In this document: piece by piece, positions 50,000 through 62,749 of the stretch | Numbering within the stretch: the first letter of the stretch is position 1 | Layout: each line of letters begins with the position of its first letter | Assembly: GCA_033782935.1 (NCBI GenBank) | Contig: JAWQEG010000073.1 | Location: 1 to 64,000 of the forward strand | DNA length: 64,000 nucleotides | Source of the DNA: Petrolisthes cinctipes | Lineage: Eukaryota > Arthropoda > Malacostraca > Decapoda > Porcellanidae | Direction: 5' to 3' | Notes under the pieces: generated by a model | Databases searched by the model: none | What the model was told of the DNA's origin: nothing | The model's input: only the letters and a program-made list of their open reading frames with translations | Made by a program: the position numbers and the translations under genes

Positions 50000-52145
50000 G
50001 TAAGTGTACACTACTCTTGGCCAGGTAAGAGCAGGTATTGGTAGGACAGGCCAAGCCAGTCCAGGCCAGGCAAGGTATGGCATAGCAAGAGTTAGGGTAG
50101 GGTAGGGTGTTGAAGGAGAGGTTTGGTGTGAGTAGGCCATTGTTTATCATAACAGTAAGCCAGTGTAGCAGTGTGTAGGAACTCCGGATAGAAAAGTCAT
50201 GCTCTTTTCCGGGAACTGCCAGTGCAAGAAATATATAATTGCAGCAGTTGATTGGAAATTGCAGTGCTTTATTAATAAAGGTCAGTATGGATTGAGGAAG
50301 CCAGTGCAGGCAAGAAAAAATGCTATAACATCAGAAGCATAATAGGAAATGAACCATACTGTACAAGATTTCGGATGATGGATAATTTATCATTCGTTTA
50401 GCAATGAATAATAATAGAATAATTATATCATATTCATAGTTTTTGATTTGCACTTGATGTGCAGTGACATAAAGTGATTGATGGGCAGACATTACAGTGA
50501 AGTAATGTATGATAAACCGAGTTGGAAAAACAATTAAAATTATCCTTAAACCAGATGACATTTGGCCACATAAATCTGAAAACATAAATATACAGAAATG
50601 AGATTGACCAGATTTCTAAAGTGAAGCAACATCATTAGGATTACATTCTTACTGTTGCAGGTTGAAATGTAAAAGATGTCATACTAGTACAGTAGTTACT
50701 GTACTTATGCTGGTTGAAGCTCCATTTATATCTGAATAATTTAGAGATAAAATGAGTCCTGTAAATAAATATAATTTGAGGTAGAGTTTAGAACATCATA
50801 TTTCATATGAAACTTCTGTAACACACATACACCTGTAGATTATATTCTCATTAGTATCCTACAGACATCATAATCAATATGGTACCTGTATACATTACCT
50901 GTATGTTGTTTTCATAAATGGAAAGTTTACAATGACAGTTCATATCTGGCATTACAAAACTGGAGGGGAATAATTTCTTACAGATGTTAGTCCACTGACC
51001 TCGTATTTATTCTGACAAATATACATACTCACTCACTCACTGGCTGCTTGGTAGGGGCCCTTTACTCTTCCCATTTTAATATTCCAGAAAAATTACATGG
51101 AGTCAATAGTTTAGGAAAAAATGATAAAACAATAATTAGAAATTATAAAACCAGACACTCACTCAGCTCTAATACCATGTTTGATATATCCTGTTCTTTT
51201 ATTTTGTTCAAATACCTGTTGTAAAATATCTAATTAAACAATGTATAGTTCCCATGCCTGTTACTGAGTTGTGTTATAAGTCTCCACTATCCTGTCATCT
51301 CCATTATTAGTTTTCCTTGGGGATAACAAATATTTCTTAACATCTGTTAAGTTGTCAGGTGGGTAAATATCTATAAGGGAATAAAGGCATATTGTTTTCC
51401 TCATGTTATTAATATTATTACTGTTTTACAGTAGTGGTCTGGCTTTTTCTAGTGCACTTATGCTGTGGAAAATGATTCATTACCCCTCTTGGTAAAATCA
51501 TGGGCTACTCAGAAATCATCCAGGTCATTAGTCTGGGCTGCACTGAGCTTTTGCCATAAAAAAAAATTGTTTGCATATTGATCTAGCTAGTTTACTTGGC
51601 TTCCATATTCCTTAATTTTTCAGTACCAAGCAATGAATTATTTTGATTTTATGCAAGATGTTAACAACACCAGTATACTTGCGATAAAATAGTTGACCAT
51701 TTCATTCATAGCACTCGGAAGTTTGCTACTCCACCCCTTGTTAATAGATGTTGAGAATTTTGTATTTAGAGCCAAAAGTGTTATATATTTTGAAGTATGT
51801 CAATTATTGGCTTATATACATATATATATATATTATATATATAAGTGTACATCTCTGGCTAATGTCTTCTGAGCTGTTATTTGGTCTCTTTTTCATCTAC
51901 ATCTCTAGTCTCAGAGTTTCTTAAATATTCCCCTGTGATCATCTCATGCTTCTGTTTTTGTTCTGAGCATAATTCTCTCCCCCTTTATCTGTCTGTCTGT
52001 TTTATCTCTGTTCAGTTTTAATATCCCAGTAACTTGTGTACATATTGAACAAGGCTTTCCAGTGAGTTGCTTTCTTTGAGTTGGGTTGTGAGACTCTCGC
52101 CCGTACGTGTTAACTGATGATAGTTTGTGTGTCTCTCTGTGGCAG

Positions 52146-52160
52146 TCACCAAGTTTTAAG
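52146..52160 (+). CDS. Candidate 15-nt microexon of CAPS
   Basis: Fifteen bases lie between an acceptor (tgtgtctctctgtggcag) and a donor (aag/gtatgt). The length is a multiple of three and the phase is 2/2, so it would replace HGN-R-PDG with HGN-SHQVLR-PDG without a stop. The polypyrimidine tract is interrupted by G and the sequence is short, so a chance AG/GT pair is quite possible. Confidence 0.22.
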
Positions 52161-52824
52161 GTATGTTTCAGACAGACAAGTTTTCACTTTATTAAGCTAA
52201 TATACTTGTGAGATTTGTTTTGACTTTCTCATTCAGACCTTTTAAGTGTTGCATACATTCATCTAAGTTTCTCTCATACGTGAGTTTTGAGTAAATAAAA
52301 AACACAAAATTTTTGTTCTAAGAAAATTAAAAGTCAATTACTCAGAACTTTGAGAATTTATAAGTAATTTAATTGTTTGTTTCTATTTAAAACTTCTAAG
52401 TCACTGAGTGCTGTTAATTTACATACTGTAGTTCCTAAAGTGTGCTTTGAGATGAATATAGTGAATGAGAAAGACTGTTGATATAGTGATGGTAAAGTTG
52501 TGTTTTCTGTGTTTGTATGTGTGTATTTGGAGGAAAGTTAGTTGGTAAATTGTGTAGCTGCCCAAATGGATGTGGAAGGGTGTGCAGTGTACTGTATAGA
52601 TGAAAGTGTAAGAGTGTATATTTGGTCAAGGTCTAGGGATGTTTGTTGGTGAATATATTGGACTGTACAGTAGGAATGATGTTTGGTGTCCATGTAAGGT
52701 TGTGATATTGAGGATATAGAAATCTGTCGATCTCTCTTCTATTAAACCTTGTACAGTACAGTATAGATCTATCTCTCCTCTGCATTATGCAACAAACGAG
52801 AAGTACATGTACTGTATGATGAAG

Positions 52825-53054
52825 TTTCACAAGCTGCCTTGCCGAGCATCCCCAATTCCCTGAGGGTAGCGATGGCATAGACTGGGCTTTTCAATAGGGT
52901 CCTCAAGGAATGTGAAGTATGTTGTGTTGTTGACGGGTGGGGTTGTGTGCAATGCAGTGTTCCATAAAGTGCTTAGTAGTGTGGGCACTATATTGCATCC
53001 GGGACAGGCATCCGTGATGACTCCGATGTTGTTGATGTTCCGGTTCCCATACAA
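52825..53054 (-). pseudogene. Degenerate LINE 3' end (jockey-like), copy 2
   Basis: The minus strand gives DACPGCNIVPTLL, HTTPPVNNTTYFTFLEDPIE and a GDARQGSL end. It shares the C-x2-C start and Thr/Leu spacing with 23985-24507. The nucleotide tail (ggggatgctcggcaaggcag then cttgtgaaacttcatc) matches the other copy (ggggctgctcgg-cagacagc then ttgaggaacttcaac). Shared DNA outside the reading frame shows that these are copies of one repeat. Confidence 0.45.
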
Positions 53055-55283
53055 TTAAATTAAATATAGCAACATTTAACAACTTAACATGAAATTAATC
53101 CTAACACATCGGGCAAAGGGTAGGAGTCAAGAAAAATCATTGGGCTACCCGATGCTCAGAGCTGCACTCCTAGGCTTATAATTAACAGAGTACTGATATT
53201 GATCCGGTTAGTTTAGAGGAAAACTCTGTATTTTGATGACCCAGCATACCAAGCTGTCCATTAATCTTTGAAGGTACAGTGTAGTTCCGAGTGTTATGCC
53301 TACTGACTATTCTTCTTGAAGCCCTAAATCAGTGTGCTGACATTGGCTGGCAGGCAAGATCTCTGTTTTTAGCCTACTGGAAGAATCAAAAGGTGGTAAT
53401 TCCATGACTGTTAATGAGAGGGAAACAATTAAACTCTCTTCACAAACTACATACTCTTAGTTCCAGGTTATAAAAAAAAAGAGCTTTTTGGATATATAGT
53501 CTGGCTATAGTGGTAGTATGAACATTCTTGGTAAAAGCAGGCGCAGCATTTGCCATATCCCATGAACTTGACATGCACCATAAGGTGTAACCTGAAAGGG
53601 TAAGGGTTAATGGGGTACAAGCAGTATGTGTTATAATGGTGTAGAGATGTTTAAGGTATGTTCACCCACCTTGGAAGCTCAGAGTTGATTATCATAGTGT
53701 TACAAGTGGTGCCTGTATTACTTGCTAGCATTTAAGATCTTAAATTTGGATGAGAACTCAACCGTACTAATATGGCACCTAGGGGAGAAGCCCAACCTCT
53801 CAAAAGTACTGTACAGTGTATATCAATATGGCACACTAGGCTTATGGGTTTAGATTTATTGTATACTAGAACAAAAATATATAACAAATATTGGGAAATT
53901 CATTCCAACCATGATCAGATATATAATCTGTAACTGTTAAAAGTTTAGTACTGGTTGTAAAGAATTAAATAACAGAAAGGGAAGGCAAATAAGTTTATTA
54001 AAACATTAGCTGCCTCATCTTGAATGAGGGAAAAAGTTATAACTTTCAGAGTATTTATTTCTTCTATCTGAAGTTAATACTGTAATCCATTGCCACTCCC
54101 CATACAAAGACTGGACAATACCATTAATGTAACCATTCCCATACATCAATACAAAAACTCACCATTTACACACAGGCATTATCTGTTCCTTAGTTTCCCT
54201 GTAAAATCATATATTTCTCACATATCTGTACTCTCAGTTCAGTACAAAAATCCACTTTGTAAACAAAAGACAGATCCAATACCCATAGTTCAAATAGCCT
54301 TTCCAGCATAGTGACTCTACTTTTATTATTTTGTGTGGTGTAATATAGATATTCTTACTGAGACAATCCAGGATCCAGACTTTCAAGAATACCACATCTG
54401 ATACAAAGAAAAAAGTACTACCACATGTTATTTATAAAACCACCTCTCACTGACACAGAATAATTCCCACAGTTTACTTCAAAACCAAATGTCACCCACG
54501 CACACGATCATACACAATGGAGTTGAGTAAAGAAACTACCAGTTCTTGTTCTTTTTTGTGCTGGTGTTGTGTTTTGGTGAAAGTATAGTTACTGTATAAT
54601 TGTGTCTGTGTTGAGGAATTTATAAGTATGTGTGTGCATTTATGTGTGGTAGTGTGTTTGTGTGTTTATGTGCGTTTGTGTGCGTGCAACCGTATGTGTG
54701 TGTTCGTGAAATTTCTGATGTGAATATGTATGAACATAGAACTTGAATTATTTTGATTGAAATAAAAACAGTATAGAATACAGTAACAGAACACAAGATA
54801 TAGTTGAATTATGCAATGATGTAATCACATGGCTCAGAAACTGAGATATTCATTTTAACTCAGTTTACTGTACAACAGATAGCATACCTGTACAGTTCTG
54901 TACTATACTGTCTTTGTCAGACCAGCATTAGAATGTCATCATTTTAAAATGCTGTCATTTCTTTTATGAGTTCTTCTGTACTTAGTGATTATGAGAGTTA
55001 TGGTTCGGAAAACCTGGAGTGAATGTGGTACGTATTGGTAAAGTGTGTCACAAAATGTAGTACTGTATGTGAGTGTTTATAGAATGAAGCGCTTACGTTT
55101 GACATCCTAAAGAATAATTTGAGTATGGTTGTGTGTGTTAGCAATTGAGTGAGTCCTATGTACAAAGTGCATGTTGGGAGAAGTGTTGTATGAAACTATA
55201 CTAAGATGATCACTGTTTGGGTGCTAATACAAGCCATTCTCCCCCTCCCCCCCTACCTTCTCTCCTCCCTCTCCCCCACTCAG

Positions 55284-55313
55284 CCCGGCGGAGGATGGGA
55301 CATTGACAGTAGG
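55284..55313 (+). CDS. Candidate 30-nt cassette exon of CAPS
   Basis: A 30-base segment follows a long, nearly pure pyrimidine tract (about 55236-55283, ending cccactcag) with a branch-point-like gctaatac upstream, and is followed by gttagt, a good donor. The exon keeps phase 2/2 and has no stop. Spliced between exons 12 and 13 it gives HGN-SPAEDGTLTVG-PDGVG, in place of HGN-R-PDGVG. The inserted piece is acidic and flexible, as expected for a linker between the PH-proximal block and MUN. GC content is well above that of the surrounding intron. No published equivalent is known to me, so function is not claimed. Confidence 0.45.
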
Positions 55314-57555
55314 GTTAGTCACACATGACACTCTTGTCACCCCGCCAGCCACCACTCCACCCTACACACCCACCCACCAACTGATTCTCTTTAATAGATT
55401 ATATTTTCTTATAAACTTCTTCTTGCTTGAAAACAGTATGTGTGTACTGTATTATTTCAACATAAGATAACTTTGGTTTTGTCCCTGATGTTGTGATATA
55501 CAAATATTTTGGTGAAGTATTTAAATTCAATATAAAATATAATTTTTAGAACTAATATATAATTAATTTCATACTTGATTTATGCACAGTGGTGTATTAT
55601 ATAACTAGGAGGTGGGTGTTGAGTGGTGGGTGGGATATGTCATGGTAGCGGCGTGGCTGACTGGCTGTTCTGTGCTGTTTGAAAGTTGCGGCCACTCTCA
55701 CCATCGCTGTCTAACCCGCACTACCGCCCCTCATGCCTTGGTGACATTCAAAATTACTCCGGGACTGGATTTTCTTTCTATTCTGTTAATACCCTCCTTG
55801 CTGACCAACAAAGCCATCTTGAGTGTTGATATTTTTATCTTCTCCGTATGTGTTATTATCCCCCTTATAAATTAATCTAGGCCTGATCCACCTGCCATTT
55901 CCCTGTTTATGGTGGATGGTAATATTGAAAGTCACTTGTAATTACCTCTTGGCCTCCCTATTTCCAATTGGATTATGCTACATCATAGTGGTTGTCATTC
56001 ACTTAGTTTAACTTCTTATTAACGTATCATTATTTCAGTATAAATGTGCTTTATTATTATGTGGTTGCCATTGCTTCCAGATTTCAAGAGGGCTCATGAC
56101 ATTGGGCTTCCAAGATTGAGTGATTTTTCTTGTGGAAATACAGTACCTATAATTTGAGAAATCTGCATGCATCATGGAAGATATGTGCATGTCTTATTAT
56201 AAATGTAATTGTTATATAAACATATTTGTATAATTTCTTGATGCACAGAGTTACAATGAATAATTATATTGTTTACATACAATATATGCAAGATATCTGT
56301 AATTTCATAAATATTTCATGTCATATATTATTACACAGCATATTAATACGTGGTGTTGCTAAAGATGTGCACAAGATGCAGGCTAGAAGATATGATACAT
56401 AAATACAGAGATAGGAAAGAAATGCACTCTTAACACCACTATGAAACCACTCTGATGTAAGCATCATATGGTGCCCCTACCATCCCTCCCCGGTGTACCC
56501 TGCCTATATATTAACTCCGCACTCATTAGACGGGAGGTGTGCCGCTGTTGTCATGTCTTGTTGTCGCATTCCGTGTCTAGGTGGCCCACAGGACAAGCCA
56601 TCAATCTATAGCGGTCAGCTCGGTGCTGCCACAACTAGTTTGTTGCCATGGTAGCTCTGCCATGTGCATAGAGTTGCCAGAGTTCTAGATCTCAATAGAA
56701 AAGGCTAACTCAGCACATCCAGAAATATTGTTGCTAGAATACGTAATCAGTACTGTATTGCCAGATGTTGCAGAAATAATGTTGCTAGAATATCATTATT
56801 GCCATATGTGTTCATCTTCATATAAAACAGTTTAAGGACTGAGTCATGTTCTTGTGCTAGGGGATCAAACTGATGGTCCCTTGAGAAAGTACTGTAAGTT
56901 GCTGTTTGTTGAGTAGGAGAGAGCAGTAGACAGTGAAGAATGCTTTGTAACATGTTGAATCATGTACTTGACCTTGTTTTTTATATTATTTTGTCAGAGT
57001 TATATTCGGTAAAATTAAGAGCTTAATGTATGCTGCAGTGAGGTTATGTACAGTAAGCAGAGAAAATCTTTAAAATTTGCAAGGATTTGTGCCTTTTTGC
57101 CAACTCGTAAGTTGTTTACAAGTGCCTTGTATGAATGCCGTTTGGCTTACTATGATGACTAAGGACTTTACTGGAGAGTTGCATTTTTCTCCATTAGCAG
57201 CAGATACTGTGTTGTGATCGCTGCACCATTAGTTATTGCTTTTTACTCCTGCAGTGACATAGAAAAATTGAACTAGGCTAGAATTAATAAGAAGTAATGA
57301 TAGATATACTGTATATCTATAGCATATATTGGTTCAACATTTATATTTTTATATTTACTATTGACATATGCTTGAAATACAATACTTGATATAATTATTA
57401 CTGATATATGTACTGTATAGGTAAATCTATTGATGAATATAAGAAATTGAATGTGTATAGATATATTAGGACTGAGATCAGGAACTGTGAGTGGTTGTAT
57501 GGTGTGATGATACCCTCGTCCCTCTCTCTCACACCTTTCTGTCTTCTGTCCGTAG

Positions 57556-57606
57556 CCAAGAGCAAACTCAAGGTCAAATTGCCCCTAACGTACCATATCC
57601 AACAAG
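57556..57606 (+). CDS. Candidate 51-nt cassette exon of CAPS
   Basis: The segment is preceded by a pyrimidine-rich acceptor (ctctctcacacctttctgtcttctgtccgtag) and followed by aag/gtttgt. Its length is 51, phase 2/2, with no stop in the required frame. Inserted alone between exons 12 and 13 it gives HGN-S then QEQTQGQIAPNVPYPTR then PDGVG; after the 30-nt candidate, the Ser becomes Gly and the frame still holds. The composition (Gln/Pro/Thr) suits a flexible linker. A second frame of the same DNA is also open (KSKLKVKLPLTYHIQQ) but does not fit the splice phase. Confidence 0.42.
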
Positions 57607-60600
57607 GTTTGTTGTTTAATAAAAGTAGTGTAGAAAGTTGACTTTATTTCTTTACTACTGTCAGTGATTGAATCCTAGAACGATATATTTCTCATTCCAT
57701 AGTTGCTAGCAATACATGACACATTTTTGGACTTTTTTTATACTCAGCATCTGGATAATTTAGAATGCCAATGGTTTGGATATTTCTTTGACTACCAATG
57801 GAAGATGTTATGCCCATGACATTGAGTATTCATTACAACTTATCCCAGTCATTTTCTTCTCAATTCACTCTTGCATTGTGCATCAGTAACTTGAAATGCT
57901 GCAACAATTTTATTTAGAAAATTCATAACATTTAAGATCATTCCTATGGGTCTATACATACTACAGTGTTATTGTCTCTTGAGTCGAAGCATGGCATATT
58001 GTGATTTTTTTTTTATTAGCTACAGTTGTACTCATTGGGTTGTTTAGGGTCCTTGTCATACTGTTGACTGTCATCATTCCAAGTTACTCCCGATGACTGG
58101 GCACTGTGACGCATTGTGAGATGTGTGTGTGTGTGCATGGTGGTGTTGTGTCTTTATTTCCTTCACCACCCCACTCTATCACTCCATAAGCATTCTTTCT
58201 TTTCAGGATATTGTTCACTTTTTCCATGTTCTTCAAACTAACTCTTAAATTACAACTGCTTCCACTTTGTCTAACACCTCTCTCTTTGAGGTCTTGTTCC
58301 AGTGTCTTCTCTTTGTGAGAATTTTTTTCACTCTTTTCTTAGTTTTCCAACTCTGTTTTTACTAACCCATTTCTTGCTCCTCATTCCATTATGCTGTATA
58401 CAGTACTTACAATAATTCATCTTCTGCTCCATATTTTGTTTGTCCAGTATTCCTTGCAGTCTTTCTATGAATTCTATGAAAATATGTAAACAGAGCCGTA
58501 TAATTTGTGCCTTAACATTACCATAATTTCTCTTCATGCTTATCAGAATTCACCTTGCCCTATAATCTGCCAAACTACTTCATGCATAAGGTTCATATGC
58601 AAGAAAAATCATAGGATAGACAATGATATTTGACCAGTAAAGCAGTTCCATATACAGTACTGTACCTGTAAATATATGGGCCATCATCCTGGTCAGTGAC
58701 TTGTTCATCCCTCAACTTTTTTCTTGTACAGTCCCGATCGTTTATAGCAGCAGTTTGTTTTAAATACCTCTTTCCCTGCTTTTGTCTGCTTGCTATCCCA
58801 TGCACTGTGTATGATGTGAGGATGAAACAAGTCTTATTTTGAGTGAATTTAATAGAAGCTCATAATACTGTCCCATACCATTATACAGTAATTTGTAATT
58901 ATTTTCTGTCTCAGAGAGTCAGAATTTATGAAACAATTAAAAATATTAATTAAAGTCAGGAGATATAAAAGTTTACTTATTATATTTCAATAATACAGGA
59001 CATTAGATGTATTAAATGTAAATTTCTGGTTGTGTATTCTAAATGAAGTTATTCAGCACATTAGCTGGCAATATGAACAATCACTAAAGAAAGGTATGGG
59101 ACATGCATATGGCTTGTTGTTGCTACCCCAAGCTTCACACCCATACTTAGACAATTACATCAATAAATTGTTACCACGAAACCATCACATGTTGCAGTCA
59201 TTCCCATACGATATTCTTTGACCATTTCACTTACTGTCTGGTCATTGCTGTGGTTGTTTCCTATTTTTGTGCTTAGTTTTTTTTAATGTTGCGTTTTCCA
59301 TACTTTATAAGTTAAAATTCAATCATTATCATCCCACATTCTTCTTCAAAATTTAATAATCTTACCCTTGAGTTTATTTAACTAAATTTCTAATGAAGTT
59401 ATACAGTATAGTAGTTATGTTCTCTAATATAGCAGTTCTTCAGATCCCATGTTAGGTAAGATCTTTTTTGTACTTACCCGTATTTATGATTGAGTTGAAT
59501 CCTGCCTTTCCACCCTCCCCCAGCATGACCCAAGTACAGCTGCCAACACAGGAAGACTACCAGATTACTACACTTAGAGTAACTCAGTCTGTTAGCTGAG
59601 TGTGGCACTTTTAAATTCATATTGTGTATGTATGATTGTGAGAATGGGTGCAGGGGTAAATGTGCGTTTGCTATGAGTACCTTGACGTATGGTGTGAATG
59701 AATGCAGGTGGCCAGAACTGTGCAAGGCTACAGAGGGACAGTCCTGGTACCTTGGCCACCCACCTCTTATGACAGAGGACTGGGTGGCACCACTTGCCCG
59801 CGCTGCTATGACATTTCTTGTAATGACGTAGCGTGGTGGGTCAACACCTCAGAGACTGGGCCACTCACCAGGGCTGAAGCACGCCCAGCACCTATTGGGC
59901 CATGGTCACCCTCAGTCTCAGCCACAGTTGCCTTTTAATCTTCAGCCTCCACCCCATCTCTTCCTTCTGTCCTTTCGTTCTCAGCATTGAACCTCAAAGC
60001 TGGTACTATAGTGGAAACCCTCATTATATATAAATTTTCCACAAACACAATTTCACTTATGTGTCTTTCTCAGTATATACAGATGGTATATCATGTACAG
60101 TACTGTACTGTGCTGTACACACTGATTGTACTGACTCATGTGATACACTGTAGTTCACAACATTGAAATGAATCAAGAAATTTTTATGCATGGATTCGTA
60201 ACATAGGATACATTTCACACCAAGACTGCTGTATATAATGAGGGGTTTTTATATTAACCCAGACTAGCTGTGATAACATGTAAGTTTGTGGTTGCTGTGG
60301 CTGTGGCTGGGAACAAACCAGGCCATGTGCTGCACTTTGATTTTGAGCCATCATTGGATGCATTAGAAACCATTGACTATGAAGGATAATGCTTTGCAAA
60401 AAATATACACTACTGCATGGCAGGTTTATTGGAAAATGCATTGGTAATGTCCACTTTGCTCGAATGAATGAATTATGCTTGGTGCATCCTCGTTTACCAT
60501 CAGTCATGACACACTAAGTTAAGAAAGTTATTAATAAGCAGTTAAAGAAATAGATTAATTCACATAGCAGTGTAGTGTACTAGCTGCACTATCAAGTCTA

Positions 60601-61464
60601 GATTTCAGTAAATAGAAGTTACTGCTTGGAAAGAAATTGTATTACTATACAGTACTTTGTTGGTACCATATTTAGTGCAGTACCGTAAAGCTAGCTGAAT
60701 GTTATTTTGTCATATTGTGAAGGTTATCCTTTTACATTATCATCTTATAATTATTTAGAATGGTATACTATAGAGTATTTTACAAGAAAAAGATATATTA
60801 CTATGATTATGTAATTGCTATCCATCTGTGCAAGTTATGGCCATTGTCTAGGTGAGCACCATCCAGGGGGAAAAAAAAAAAAATGAAAAACTTACTACCC
60901 ATTTACTGATTTATTATATGTACATTATAGGTATTACATGTTTCATCTTTCAATAATTTCATCAGTAATATCCTATATCACTACAATACTATATATTGAA
61001 AATATTGCTTACATTAGAATATAACCAGCACAATATTGCAATACAGTACATACATAGCAATTAATGTGTTTTAAGAAGTTACAGTAAATTGTTTGCCATT
61101 ATCAGAGTAAGGTATAATGTATATCATGTTCCAGTGAATGTATCATATCCAAACTTAAAAGCAAAAATCTTCATCACAGTGACATTATTAAAGTTTCCTT
61201 ATTAGATATGAGCTTATTGTTTGTAATGGATAATTTCAGGTCAGTAATATTCATCCATTTCATTAGCTGTTGAAATATGTACAATTAACCAAAGAGTCAC
61301 CACCAAAGAAGTCTAATGACATGATTTGGTTTAGCTTTGTTCTTTCAAACATTTAAAAAATTCCAAGCATGTATGGTAACTCACGGTAACTCAGTCAATG
61401 GGTGGTGTTTCCGAGACTAATGTGCCTGACAGTGGTTTCCTTCTGACTATGCTTCCCACCACAG

Positions 61465-61566
61465 ACCTGATGGCGTGGGCACCGTCCTCGCAGAAGAGAA
61501 GGAGCGCTTCCAGCATGTAAAGGAGAGGTTAAGAGTCTTACTTGAACACCAAATTACAAATTTTAT
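61465..61566 (+). CDS. Cadps: CAPS exon 13 in window (post-PH, towards MUN)
   Basis: Encodes [20 protein letters not shown] and [13 protein letters not shown], matching [33 protein letters not shown] of CADPS. The acceptor is cccaccacag and the donor at/gtaagt, leaving phase 2; the next exon lies beyond the window. This is the charged helical segment leading to the MUN/MHD region. A 125-bp (AT)n microsatellite begins 27 bases after the donor. Confidence 0.94.
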
Positions 61567-61590
61567 GTAAGTTATAATTATATGTATGCA

Positions 61591-61720
<130 letters not shown>

Positions 61721-62105
61721 TCACCTTCATCTTTTCATTTAGCATCAGATATTCTAACAATTATGTGTACCGTATAAATTAAGATTATGTGTGTATGTAA
61801 TATTTCATCATCATTGCAAGCCAACATCACTGCATTATTTGCATACACAGTAAGTTCGCATATTGCACATGTTCTCAATACGCATTTCACCAGTTACGCG
61901 ACGAACCCTCAGATTAGCAACTTATATTTTCTAATGCGCGATCCTTCCACCGAGCACGTTTTGTGGCCAAGAGTGGTCCAAATCAACAGCCGTTCCCTGA
62001 AGCGCGTCTAAATTCGGTTTCCGCATGAAACTAGGTGCTCCCCAAAACCCACACTATAACCAGCCGCTCGCCCCAGCCAGCTTCTCCCTCTCACTCAGTC
62101 AGTCT

Positions 62106-62671
62106 CATGGAGCCAGTATAGGTGGAGGCACCATGGCTCACTACTCCAGGGAAGTAAAGTGAAGCCGTCGAACTGTCATTTTCGGTGCCTTCAATATGGC
62201 GGAGACCAAGATGACAGCTCACATTAACCACATACAGTATGTTCCTACTATAACGATAGTGATTTCTGTATTAACGCTTATTGAAGCTGTAGATCTATTT
62301 AATTTGATAAACAATGATCTTACTTGTATTATTTTGTACATAATACATAACTAAAGGATACAAACACCAATTTCGAGACATTATTTAGCTTTATATACAA
62401 CCATTTCACATTTTTTTCCTAACTCTCAAACTTAGGCTAGCACTAAACAACACCAATTATTCATGGTGGTTCTACTCTTTTCAGCTTTTCTAGCAGTATT
62501 TCGTGCTGTAAACTGCTTTCCTGCATATAAATACCTCGCTTATAGATATGTTTCAGCATAGTTGGACCTGACTTTGACAGGTATGCGCCATCTTGAAGGC
62601 ACCGTAAATGACAGATTGGTGGCTTCACAAATCAGGTCCTACTGCCGCCTCTACCTATACTAGCTCCATGG
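62106..62671. mobile_element. Inverted-repeat element nested in the Tigger-like transposon
   Basis: The left arm (62106-62201) contains catggagccagtataggt, gtgaagcc, ctgtcatttt and cggtgccttcaatatggcg. The right arm (62585-62671), inverse-complemented, contains catggagctagtataggt, gtgaagcc, ctgtcattta and cggtgccttcaagatggcg. The arms are about 90 bases with scattered mismatches and an AT-rich 380-base loop. The loop has no coding frame. Confidence 0.75.
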
Positions 62672-62749
62672 TCAGTCTACTGCTCCCTCGTGTCATTTGT
62701 ACCCCCCTATCCATTGTCGCCGACTTGTTGCCCCCAACCCTTCATCCTA

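Larger units (their letters stand above)
50000..61464. other. 11.5-kb CAPS intron
   Basis: Separates exon 12 from exon 13. Contains the candidate cassette exons at 52146, 55284 and 57556, a LINE 3' end at 52825-53054, an (AT)-rich run near 51810-51845, and GC-richer islets near 55600-55760, 56500-56660 and 59700-60000. Intervening stretches are AT-rich without a supported gene. Confidence 0.75.

Noticed and set aside
50663..50760. Good acceptor (cttactgttgcag) with a frame open in phase 2
   Set aside because: No donor in the phase needed to join exon 13; the frame ends at a stop.
55612..55875. 87-codon + strand open frame in a GC-richer islet
   Set aside because: No acceptor in usable phase, no recognised domain; left as an unexplained islet.
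59991..60008. 18-base AG/GT segment after a strong pyrimidine tract
   Set aside because: Joining it to exon 13 creates a TGA at the junction.
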